DNA of 5,202 nt, taken from Actinomycetes bacterium (GTDB taxonomy: Bacteria > Actinomycetota > Actinomycetes > Actinomycetales > Cellulomonadaceae). Below the pieces are notes generated by a model. It saw nothing but the letters and a program-made list of their open reading frames with translations. It did not search any database and was not told the DNA's origin. The position numbers and the translations under genes were made by a program. Location of the stretch: NCBI GenBank assembly GCA_023461115.1, contig JAEWOA010000204.1:1-5202 (forward strand), written 5' to 3'. Every line of letters begins with the position of its first letter. Positions within the stretch are counted from its first letter, which is position 1. Positions 1-5,202 of the stretch are shown here, piece by piece.

Positions 1-1254
1 GTGCAGCTCGGGGTCCAGCGCGGCGCGGACCCCGCCCCGCTCGTCGCGCCCGCCGACCAGCGAGGGGACGCGCGTCGTCGTGAGCCAGGTCTGCGCGAGC
101 TCGGCCCAGCGCGCCGGGACGTCGAGCGCGGCCCACGCGTCGAACGCCGTGGTGGGGAGGAAGGAGGGGGTGTCCTCGTCGTCGGCGGCGACGAGTCCCG
201 CGGCGCCCGCGAGCTCGACGACGAACGCCGCCTCGCGCTCGTCGCACTCCAGCTCGGCGGCCACCCGGCGTAGCTCGCGCACGCCCAGGCCGCCCGCGCG
301 CAGCACGTTCGGCGCTGCCGCCTCCCACGCCCGGCACAGCCGCCCGACGAGCCGGACGATTTGCTCGCCGGCCACCGCGGACTCGGCGGCCACGACGCGG
401 ATCGGCCGGTGGGGCGCGTCCGCGAGCGTCGGGGCGAGCGCGATCGAGCGGTGCGTCCGCCCCTCGCGCAGCGCGAGCGCCACCGTTCCCGGCAGCACCA
501 CGTGCCGTCCGTCCCCGCGCGCGAGCAGCCCGTGCGCCAAGAGCCACTCGGTCCCGTCGGCGGCGGCGCCGTCGAGCGGCGGCAACCCCACGGGCGGCCC
601 CCACATCAACGCCTCCAACACCCCCGCGGCGGCGGAGCCCAACGCCCCGGCCCGCTCCGCGACGACCTCCAGGCTCCCCGCGAATGTCCCCGTCGATGTC
701 CCCGTGGATGCGGCGGATGCGCCCGTGACGGGCGCTCTCGACCCATCCATCGGCCCATCCATCTGGTTGTCCAGCTGCCCAGCCTTCGGCGCGTCCATCA
801 GCGCTGCCTTCGGAGCAGCGAGGGCGCGACGGGATCCGGGCGTCGCCGGGGAGGGGATGACGCCCATCGCCAGGCCCGCGGGGTACGGGCCGACGAGCTC
901 CGCGACCCCCGGGGCGAGCCGCAGCGCGTCGTCGTCGCCCCAGACGAGCAGGAGCGCGAGGGCGTCGTCGATGGCCCGGTCCAGCTCGTCGTCGTGCGTG
1001 CGATCTGTGCCGGCGATGGCGCCGCGCACGCGCTCGCGGGAGGGCTCGTCGAGCGCCGCGACCGCCTCGAGCACCTGGATGACCAGCGCATCGACGCTCG
1101 CGAGCGCCCGCTCCAGCGACGCGCGCCCGGTGGCCCGCACGACGAGCGACGCGATCGTCCCCGGGGACGGCGAGGCCAGGTCCGGGCGCAGCCGCAGCAG
1201 CCGGACCAGGTCGTCGTCGGCGCACGAGCGCACGAACCCGGTGAACGTGGCCAT
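1..1254 (-). CDS. Helicase-associated (XPB/Ssl2 N-terminal-like) domain protein, partial (3' end outside window)
   Basis: The minus strand is open from ATG at 1254 to the window edge, giving 418 codons with no stop. The N-terminus (FTGFVRSCADDDLVRLLRLR, then a PDL...P.PG segment, then RASLERAL and DALVIQVLEAVAAL) matches my memory of the actinobacterial helicase-associated family, related to the XPB/Ssl2 N-terminal region. Residues 1-130 form the conserved helical start, ending PYPAGLAMG. Residues about 133-195 are a low-complexity linker rich in Ala, Gly, Ser, Thr and MDG units. A winged-helix-like segment follows (GVLEALMWGPPVG, 211-223; WLLAHGLLARGDGRHVVLPG, 237-256). Family members are usually about 700-800 residues, so roughly half is missing. 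The gene often sits beside an XPB-type DNA helicase gene (in Mycobacterium tuberculosis, Rv0862c beside Rv0861c, from memory), so a helicase may lie beyond base 1. A DNA-repair or transcription role is inferred. The start is uncertain: a GGGGAGG at 1277-1283 (minus strand) lies 22 nt from this ATG, but in-frame GTG codons at 1263 or 1272 lie 13 or 4 nt from it. Confidence 0.85.
   Translation of the reverse strand, partial: MATFTGFVRSCADDDLVRLLRLRPDLASPSPGTIASLVVRATGRASLERALASVDALVIQVLEAVAALDEPSRERVRGAIAGTDRTHDDELDRAIDDALALLLVWGDDDALRLAPGVAELVGPYPAGLAMGVIPSPATPGSRRALAAPKAALMDAPKAGQLDNQMDGPMDGSRAPVTGASAASTGTSTGTFAGSLEVVAERAGALGSAAAGVLEALMWGPPVGLPPLDGAAADGTEWLLAHGLLARGDGRHVVLPGTVALALREGRTHRSIALAPTLADAPHRPIRVVAAESAVAGEQIVRLVGRLCRAWEAAAPNVLRAGGLGVRELRRVAAELECDEREAAFVVELAGAAGLVAADDEDTPSFLPTTAFDAWAALDVPARWAELAQTWLTTTRVPSLVGGRDERGGVRAALDPELH
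683..765 (-). repeat. Two pairs of 12-bp in-frame tandem repeats in the linker of the helicase-associated gene
   Basis: Bases 742-753 and 754-765 differ at one position (cccatccatcgg, cccatccatctg). On the minus strand they encode PMDG and QMDG (residues 164-171). Bases 683-694 and 695-706 are a second pair (aatgtccccgtc, gatgtccccgtg) encoding the Thr/Ser/Gly-rich stretch near residues 184-191. Each unit is four codons, so copy-number changes would keep the frame. They sit in a segment that looks disordered, between two better-conserved parts of the protein. Confidence 0.7.
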
Positions 1255-1271
1255 CCGCACCACGATACGCA

Positions 1272-1298
1272 CCCCGCCTCCCCTCACCCTCCCCTCCC
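1272..1298 (-). other. G-rich tract with G-quadruplex potential in the leader of the helicase-associated gene
   Basis: On the minus strand this stretch contains five runs of three or more G (plus-strand C runs at 1272-1275, 1280-1283, 1287-1289, 1291-1294 and 1296-1298), with loops of 1-4 nt. That meets the usual G3+ N1-7 pattern for a quadruplex. It includes the GGGGAGG that is the likely ribosome binding site of the helicase-associated gene, so folding could affect translation initiation. In DNA this GC-rich such tracts can also arise by chance. Confidence 0.5.
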
Positions 1299-1370
1299 GC
1301 GCCACCCACCCCGCGAACTCGGCGACGGTGCCTCGCACCTCTGGCGGCGCTGTCGGCCGGCGGACGACGC

Positions 1371-1392
1371 TGGCGCAGTGGTGGCGCAGTGG
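1371..1392. repeat. Perfect 11-bp tandem direct repeat (tggcgcagtgg x2, plus a partial third copy)
   Basis: The unit tggcgcagtgg occurs at 1371-1381 and again at 1382-1392, followed by a partial copy (tggcg) from 1393. It lies just upstream of the possible -10 hexamer at 1401 and about 50 bases before the amidohydrolase start. It could be a pair of head-to-tail regulator sites spaced about one helical turn apart, or a replication-slippage duplication. Confidence 0.75.
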
Positions 1393-1432
1393 TGGCGGGG
1401 GATACTCCAGTGCGGCACGGATGACGACCTGC

Positions 1433-1439
1433 GGAGGAG
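1433..1439 (+). promoter_or_regulatory. Ribosome binding site of the amidohydrolase gene
   Basis: GGAGGAG lies 5 nt before ATG 1445. It decides the start, because the frame is open far upstream and another in-frame ATG exists at 1421 without a comparable Shine-Dalgarno sequence. Confidence 0.85.
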
Positions 1440-1444
1440 CTTCG

Positions 1445-2650
1445 ATGACTGACCTGGACGCGCTGCGCGACGACGCCCGTGCGCTGTTGCTGGAGATGGC
1501 CGAGTTGCGGCACGCGCTGCACCGCACGCCCGAGTTGGGGCTGGACCTGCCGCTCACGCAGCGGCTCGTGCTCGACGCGCTGGCCGGCCTCGGGCTCGAG
1601 GTGACGGTGGGCGAGGGACTGTCGTCGGTGGTCGCGGTGCTGCGCGGCGCCAAGCCCGGTCCGGCGGTGCTGCTGCGCGGGGACATGGACGCGTTGCCGG
1701 TGCACGAGGACACGGGCGAGGAGTTCACGTCCGAGCACGAGGGCCGGATGCACGCGTGCGGGCACGACATGCACATCGCCGGGCTCGTCGGGGCCGCCAG
1801 ACTGCTCGCGGCGCGCCGCGACACTCTTGCGGGTGACGTCGTGTTCATGTTCCAGCCCGGCGAGGAGGGCGACGGGGGCGCCGAGCGCATGATCCAGCAG
1901 GGTGTGCTGGACGCCTCCGGGCAGCGCGTCGCCGCGGCCTACGGGGTGCATGTCTCGTCGGCTCTGGTGCCGTTGGGGGTCGTGCTCGCGCGCCCGGGCA
2001 CGCTCATGGCCGCGCCGGACCACGTGGTCATCACGGTCCAGGGCCGCGGTGGCCACGGCTCGGCGCCGCAGCGGGCGCTGGACCCGGTGCCGGTCGCGGC
2101 GCAGATCGTGCTGGCGCTGCAGACGATGGTCACGCGACGGTTCGACGTGTTCGATCCCGTGGTGGTCACGGTCGGCGCGATGCGCGCGGGCACGGCCAAC
2201 AACATCATCCCGGAGTCGGCGACGCTGGAGGCGACCGTCCGCACGTTCTCGCAGGCCACCTGGGATGCGGCGCCGGGGTTCATCGCCGAGGTGGCCGAGC
2301 ACACCGCAGCCGCGTTCGGGCTGACCGCGACCGCCGAGTACCGCCGCGGCTACCCCGTGACGGTCAACGACGCGGCCGAGACGCGGCGCGCGGAGCGGCT
2401 GACCCGTGGGCTCTTCGGCGCCGGCGCCTGGGCGCACATGGAGCATCCGCTCGCGGGCGGCGAGGACTTCTCGTACGTGTTGCAGGAGGTGCCCGGCGCG
2501 TTCGTCTTCGTCGGCGCCACAACGCCCGGCCTGGACCCGGCGACCGCGCCGTACAACCACTCGCCGCAGGCGCGGTTCCACGACGACGCGCTCGTCACGT
2601 CGGCCGCGCTGCTCGCCGCGCTGGCGCTGGACCGCATCGCGCAAGGGTGA
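1445..2650 (+). CDS. M20 family metallo-amidohydrolase (M20D, HipO/AbgB/IAA-amino-acid hydrolase-like)
   Basis: This 401-residue protein has the length and motif order of M20D amidohydrolases, cytosolic di-metal enzymes that cleave N-acyl or peptide-like amide bonds (hippurate, N-acetyl amino acids, indole-acetyl amino acids and similar). Visible motifs: the substrate/metal-site strand GDMDALP (79-85); HACGHDMH (103-110), with Cys105 and His107 as likely metal ligands; the GEE motif, with Glu140 as likely general base and Glu141 as ligand; His169 in YGVHV; and the C-terminal ligand His372 in YNHSP. The middle of the protein, about 190-300, is the inserted dimerisation (lid) domain, with GGHGSAP (202-208) and NNIIPESA (252-259) typical of the family. 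No signal peptide is visible. All catalytic residues are present, so it should be active, but the substrate cannot be read from sequence. No neighbour in the window supplies a pathway. It lies 91 bases before the cold-shock gene and may be transcribed separately. Confidence 0.95.
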   Translation: MTDLDALRDDARALLLEMAELRHALHRTPELGLDLPLTQRLVLDALAGLGLEVTVGEGLSSVVAVLRGAKPGPAVLLRGDMDALPVHEDTGEEFTSEHEGRMHACGHDMHIAGLVGAARLLAARRDTLAGDVVFMFQPGEEGDGGAERMIQQGVLDASGQRVAAAYGVHVSSALVPLGVVLARPGTLMAAPDHVVITVQGRGGHGSAPQRALDPVPVAAQIVLALQTMVTRRFDVFDPVVVTVGAMRAGTANNIIPESATLEATVRTFSQATWDAAPGFIAEVAEHTAAAFGLTATAEYRRGYPVTVNDAAETRRAERLTRGLFGAGAWAHMEHPLAGGEDFSYVLQEVPGAFVFVGATTPGLDPATAPYNHSPQARFHDDALVTSAALLAALALDRIAQG

Positions 2651-2654
2651 CGGC

Positions 2655-2670
2655 GCCCGCCGCGGCGGGC
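2655..2670 (+). terminator. Short perfect GC hairpin after the amidohydrolase stop; weak terminator candidate
   Basis: gcccgccgcggcgggc is a perfect 16-bp palindrome beginning 5 bases after the stop codon. It can fold as a 6-bp stem with a CGCG loop. No T-run follows, so it does not look like a classic intrinsic terminator. U-poor hairpins have been proposed as terminators in high-GC actinobacteria, but chance palindromes are also common at this GC content. Confidence 0.35.
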
Positions 2671-2677
2671 CGCTGCG

Positions 2678-2706
2678 GGGAAAGTGCGTGCGGGGGCCGG
2701 TAGCCT
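2678..2706 (+). promoter_or_regulatory. Possible promoter of the cold-shock / DUF3027 / ATPase operon
   Basis: TAGCCT at 2701-2706 resembles an actinobacterial -10 hexamer and lies 35 bases before the csp start. A GGGAAA at 2678-2683 sits 17 nt upstream in the -35 position but does not match TTGACA. A start near 2713 would leave a leader of about 30 nt, too short for the long structured leader seen on E. coli cspA. Confidence 0.35.
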
Positions 2707-2730
2707 GGTCTCGACGTTTCTTCTCACGAC

Positions 2731-2735
2731 GGGAG
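2731..2735 (+). promoter_or_regulatory. Ribosome binding site of the cold-shock gene
   Basis: GGGAG lies 6 nt before GTG 2742. It supports that GTG as the start, giving a protein that begins directly with the conserved TGKVKWFD strand of the cold-shock domain. Confidence 0.75.
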
Positions 2736-2741
2736 TCCGCC

Positions 2742-3125
2742 GTGCCTACCGGCAAGGTCAAGTGGTTCGACACCGAGCGAGGCTTCGGGTTCATCGCCGA
2801 CGACGACGGCGGTGAGGTCTTCCTGCATGCCTCCGCTCTGCCCGCTGGAGCGCAAGCCCCCAAGCCGGGCGCCCGCGTGGACTACGGCGTCGCGGACGGC
2901 AAGCGCGGCCCGCAGGCGCTCTCGGTGAAGTTGCTGGACCCGGTCCCGTCCGTGGCGAAGGCGCAGCGCCGCAAGCCCGACGAGATGGTGGTGGTCGTCG
3001 AGGACCTCATCAAGGTGCTCGACCGTGTGAGCGGCGACCTGCGCCGGGGCCGCTACCCCGAGAAGGCCCGCGCGACCGCCTACGCGAGTGCCCTGCGTGC
3101 GGTGGCCGACGAGCTCGAGGCCTGA
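2742..3125 (+). CDS. Cold-shock domain protein with C-terminal extension
   Basis: The 127-residue product starts at GTG with a cold-shock domain (residues 1 to about 67), an OB fold that binds single-stranded RNA or DNA. GKVKWFD (4-10) is the first strand, RGFGFI (13-18) is RNP1 and VFLHAS (26-31) is RNP2. The aromatic residues that stack on bases (Trp8, Phe15, Phe17, Phe27) and His29 are present. Typical bacterial Csp proteins end near residue 67-70. Here a further 60 residues follow: a basic stretch (KAQRRKP, 73-79), then probable amphipathic helices (VVVVEDLIKVLDRVSGDLRR, 83-102, and a second to the end). This longer form is, from memory, common in actinobacteria. It probably acts as an RNA chaperone or regulator in the cytosol; the role of the extension is unknown. 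A GAGG at its 3' end and a single-base gap couple it to the DUF3027 gene. Confidence 0.95.
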   Translation: MPTGKVKWFDTERGFGFIADDDGGEVFLHASALPAGAQAPKPGARVDYGVADGKRGPQALSVKLLDPVPSVAKAQRRKPDEMVVVVEDLIKVLDRVSGDLRRGRYPEKARATAYASALRAVADELEA

Positions 3126-3126
3126 C

Positions 3127-3897
3127 GTGGCTGTTGCGACGAAGGACGCCGTGCTCGGCTCGGCCGTCGACCTCGCGCGCGCCGCGGCGGTCGAGATCGC
3201 GGCCGACCCGTCCGACGTCGGTGAGCACCTCGGCTTCGTCGTCGAGGGCGACCGCCTGATCTCCCACCGGTTCGCGTGCGAGGCGCGCGGCTACCGGGGC
3301 TGGGCGTGGACCGTGACGGTGTCGCGCGTGCCGCGCGGCCGGATCGCCACGGTGTGCGAGGCGATGCTGCTGCCCGGCTCGGACGCGATCCTGGCGCAGG
3401 ACTGGCTGCCGTGGTCCGAGCGCTTGCGCCCCGGAGACATCGGCGCCGGCGACGTGCTGCCGTTCCGCGCCGACGACCCGCGCCTCGAGCCCGGCTGGAC
3501 GCCCTCGGGCGACCCGGAGCTCGACGAGGTCGCGATCGACGAGCTCGCTCTGGCCCGCACCCGCGTGCTGTCGCCGCAGGGTCTCGACGAGGCCGCGGAG
3601 CGCTGGTACCGCGGCTCGCGTGGCCCGACGAGCGCGGGCGCCCTCGCGTCGGCCGCGGCCTGCTCGACCTGCGGTTTCCTGGTGCCGCTGTCCGGGAGCC
3701 TGGGCCAGCTGTTCGGGGTGTGCGTCAACGAGTGGTCGCCCGACGACGGCAAGGTGGTCAGCCTGGACCACGGCTGCGGAGCGCACTCGGAGACCGACGT
3801 CGAGCCGCACGCGTCGGACTGGCCGGCGCCTGACCCGCTGATCGACGAGCTGCGGGTCGACCTCGTCGACCGCGGCTCGGCCCCCTCGGAGCAGTGA
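3127..3897 (+). CDS. DUF3027 family protein, possible metal-binding protein of unknown function
   Basis: This 256-residue protein begins at GTG one base after the csp stop, with a GAGG (3117-3120) 6 nt upstream. I recognise it as DUF3027, an actinobacterial family without an assigned function. The N-terminal half has a GYRGWAWTVTVSRVPRGR segment (about 55-72), LLPGSDA and DWLPW (92-96), followed by LRPGDIGAGDVLPF, which look like the family core. The C-terminal part has CSTCGF (Cys179, Cys182), FGVCVNEWSPDDGKVVS (Cys199) and DHGCGAHSE (His215, Cys217, His220). The spacing of four Cys and two His suggests a zinc or other metal site, which is inference. No signal peptide or membrane segment is visible. 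Its stop overlaps the start of the ATPase gene as GTGA, so the two products are probably made together and may work together. Confidence 0.9.
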   Translation: MAVATKDAVLGSAVDLARAAAVEIAADPSDVGEHLGFVVEGDRLISHRFACEARGYRGWAWTVTVSRVPRGRIATVCEAMLLPGSDAILAQDWLPWSERLRPGDIGAGDVLPFRADDPRLEPGWTPSGDPELDEVAIDELALARTRVLSPQGLDEAAERWYRGSRGPTSAGALASAAACSTCGFLVPLSGSLGQLFGVCVNEWSPDDGKVVSLDHGCGAHSETDVEPHASDWPAPDPLIDELRVDLVDRGSAPSEQ

Positions 3898-5202
3898 CCG
3901 AGGACGTCTTCGGAACGGCCGCGCTGCGCGCTGCCACCCTGGAGACGTGGCGTGCGTCGCCCGCCCGGCTGCGGGAGGACGCGAACGTCGAGGAGGACCA
4001 CGCGCGCGGCTATTACCGCGACCGTGTGATCGTCGAGCTCGCGCAGAACGCCGCCGACGCGGCGACGCTCGCGGGCGGTCCCGGCCGGCTGCTGCTGCGA
4101 CTGGCCGACGACGGCGGCCCCACGTTGACCGCGGCCAACACAGGCGCCCCGCTGGATGCCGCGGGTGTGGCGGCGTTGGCGTCGATGCGCGCGTCGGCCA
4201 AGCGCGCCGGCGGCACGGTCGGGCGGTTCGGCGTCGGGTTCGCGGCGGTGCGGGCGGTGGCGGACGAGGTCAGCGTGCTCTCGCGGACCGGCGGTGTGCG
4301 GTTCTCGTTGCGGGACACGTCGTCGCAGGTCGCGGCACTCGTCCGCGACGACGACAGCCCGCTCGCAAACGAGGTGCGCCGCCGTGGCGGTGTGCTCCCG
4401 GCGCTGCGGATGCCGTTCCCCGCGGCGGGCGGCCCGCCCGAGGGCTACGACACGGCCGTGGTGCTGCGGCTGCGTGACGAGGCCGCTGTGGACGAGGTCC
4501 GGGCGCTGCTCGGCGCGGTCGACGACGCGCTGCTGCTCGCGCTGCCGGGCCTCGTCGAGGTCGTGGTGGAGGACCTGACGCGCGACGAGGTCCGCCGCGT
4601 GGCCGGCGCCGACGAGCGGTGGCGGGTGGTCACGGCGGAGGGCGACCTCGACCCGGCCCTGCTCGCGGGCCGACCGGTGGAGGAGCGCGACGCGGCCGGC
4701 TGGCGGGTGCTGTGGGCGCTGCCGCGCGCGGGCGGCGACGTGCGAGTGCCCGCGGTCCTGCACGCGCCCACCCCCACCGACGACGCGCTCGGCCTGCCCG
4801 CGATGCTGATCGCGACCTTCCCGCTGGACCCGACCAGGCGGCACGTGGCTCCCGGGCCGCTCGCGGATGCGGTCGCGCGGTTCGCCGCCGACGCGTATGC
4901 GGCGCTCGCGGAGCGCGTCGCGGCCGAGGGTGGGGACGCGCTGGGGCTCGTGCCGACGAGCCTGCCCGCTGGACCGCTGGACGCCGCGCTGCGCGGCCCG
5001 ATCCTCGACGCGCTCGCGCGTGCGGCGGTGCTGCGGCGGGCGTCGGGTGGATCCGGTGACGAGCTCGTCGCGCCGCGACGCGCGATCGCGGCCGGCGGGC
5101 TCGCTCCCGGTCCGGCGCTCGCGGCGCTCGGGCGCGGGATCCCGGGGCTCGTCGAGGTGCCGCCCGGGCGCGAGTCCCAGGCGCGGCTGCTCGGTGTGGA
5201 CG
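3894..5202 (+). CDS. Sacsin N-terminal/HSP90-like GHKL ATPase domain protein, partial (3' end outside window)
   Basis: The frame is open from GTG 3894 to the window edge (436 codons plus one base, no stop). The GTG shares four bases (GTGA) with the DUF3027 stop. A GGAG at 3888-3891 is only 2 nt away, so translation probably depends on coupling. Residues 1 to about 125 carry a GHKL ATP-binding fold: N box ELAQNAADA (48-56, with Glu48, Asn52, Asp55), G1-like motif ANTGAPLD (81-88) in which Asn82 occupies the place of the usual Asp of DxG, and G2 GRFGVGF (110-116). This combination is typical of the sacsin N-terminal/HSP90-like group. A conserved-looking segment FPLDPTRRHVAPGP (309-322) lies further on and is, from memory, shared by actinobacterial members. 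The rest shows no domain I recognise. Full-length relatives are about 900-1000 residues, so over half may be missing. Chaperone-like ATPase activity is inferred; client and partners are unknown. An alternative start is unlikely, since the N box begins at residue 48 and the next in-frame GTG is at residue 45. Confidence 0.88.
   Translation, partial: MTEDVFGTAALRAATLETWRASPARLREDANVEEDHARGYYRDRVIVELAQNAADAATLAGGPGRLLLRLADDGGPTLTAANTGAPLDAAGVAALASMRASAKRAGGTVGRFGVGFAAVRAVADEVSVLSRTGGVRFSLRDTSSQVAALVRDDDSPLANEVRRRGGVLPALRMPFPAAGGPPEGYDTAVVLRLRDEAAVDEVRALLGAVDDALLLALPGLVEVVVEDLTRDEVRRVAGADERWRVVTAEGDLDPALLAGRPVEERDAAGWRVLWALPRAGGDVRVPAVLHAPTPTDDALGLPAMLIATFPLDPTRRHVAPGPLADAVARFAADAYAALAERVAAEGGDALGLVPTSLPAGPLDAALRGPILDALARAAVLRRASGGSGDELVAPRRAIAAGGLAPGPALAALGRGIPGLVEVPPGRESQARLLGVD

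Larger units (their letters stand above)
1255..1444. promoter_or_regulatory. Divergent intergenic region between the helicase-associated gene and the amidohydrolase gene
   Basis: These 190 bases separate two genes that are transcribed away from each other, so promoters for both should lie here. For the plus-strand gene the best -10-like hexamer I see is GATACT at 1401-1406, but no convincing -35 lies 16-18 nt upstream. For the minus-strand gene I see no clear -10. The region also contains a G-rich minus-strand tract (1272-1298), a 13-bp inverted repeat (GGTGC-ctc-GCACC, 1327-1339) and an 11-bp tandem repeat (1371-1392). Promoter function is inferred from gene orientation rather than from strong motifs. 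Confidence 0.55.

Noticed and set aside
80..1444. Long plus-strand open frame continuing upstream of the amidohydrolase (apparent 856-residue protein)
   Set aside because: The part before 1445 is low-complexity Ser/Arg/Ala-rich translation lying antisense to the helicase-associated gene. Homology to M20 begins only at ATG 1445, which has a good ribosome binding site.
361..1452. 363-residue plus-strand open frame
   Set aside because: Arg/Gly/Pro-rich composition with no family resemblance; it lies opposite the helicase-associated gene and is a high-GC shadow.
2655..2670. Strong intrinsic terminator after the amidohydrolase gene
   Set aside because: The palindrome is perfect but short and has no T-run; kept only as a low-confidence candidate.
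2406..2741. Upstream extension of the cold-shock reading frame overlapping the amidohydrolase
   Set aside because: The extension is Arg/Ser/Thr-rich noise. GTG 2742 has a well-placed GGGAG and begins exactly at the cold-shock domain.
3291..4844. 517-residue minus-strand open frame across the DUF3027 and ATPase genes
   Set aside because: Arg/His/Gln-rich with no recognisable motif. It opposes two recognisable plus-strand genes and is a by-product of strong GC3 bias.
1..5202. CRISPR array, insertion sequence, attachment site, tRNA, or defence-island signature
   Set aside because: No regularly spaced repeats, transposase or integrase motifs, terminal inverted repeats or tRNA-like folds were seen. 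The genes look like core actinobacterial chromosome.

Overview
This window is very GC-rich DNA with strong G/C preference at third codon positions, GTG starts and long open frames on every strand. It suggests a high-GC actinobacterium, perhaps in the Cellulomonas-like part of the Micrococcales. That placement is inferred from composition, protein style and gene neighbourhood, not from a marker gene.

Layout: (1) bases 1-1254, minus strand, carry the N-terminal 418 codons of a helicase-associated (XPB/Ssl2 N-terminal-like) protein; the gene runs off the left edge. (2) Bases 1255-1444 are a divergent intergenic region. It holds a G-rich tract with the potential to form a quadruplex at the helicase-associated gene's leader, a short inverted repeat and an 11-bp tandem repeat. 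(3) Bases 1445-2650, plus strand, encode a complete M20D-type metallo-amidohydrolase with all expected metal ligands. (4) Bases 2651-2741 hold a short GC hairpin, a possible promoter and a clear ribosome binding site. (5) Bases 2742-3125 encode a 127-residue cold-shock protein with a C-terminal extension. (6) Bases 3127-3897 encode a DUF3027 protein. (7) From 3894 to the right edge lies the N-terminal 436 codons of a GHKL-type ATPase resembling the sacsin N-terminal/HSP90-like ATP-binding domain.

The last three genes are packed as one unit: one base separates csp from the DUF3027 gene, and the DUF3027 stop overlaps the ATPase start as GTGA. They are very likely cotranscribed and translationally coupled. 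As I recall, a cold-shock gene, a DUF3027 gene and a sacsin-like ATPase gene near a helicase-associated gene is a recurrent actinobacterial arrangement, but DUF3027 and the ATPase have no established function that I know of. This module is the best candidate here for an undescribed system. A role in RNA or protein quality control under stress would fit the parts (nucleic-acid-binding Csp, possible metal-binding DUF3027, chaperone-like ATPase) but is inference only. I see no mobile element, CRISPR array, tRNA or rRNA. The two edge genes (minus strand from 1254, plus strand from 3894) are both incomplete.
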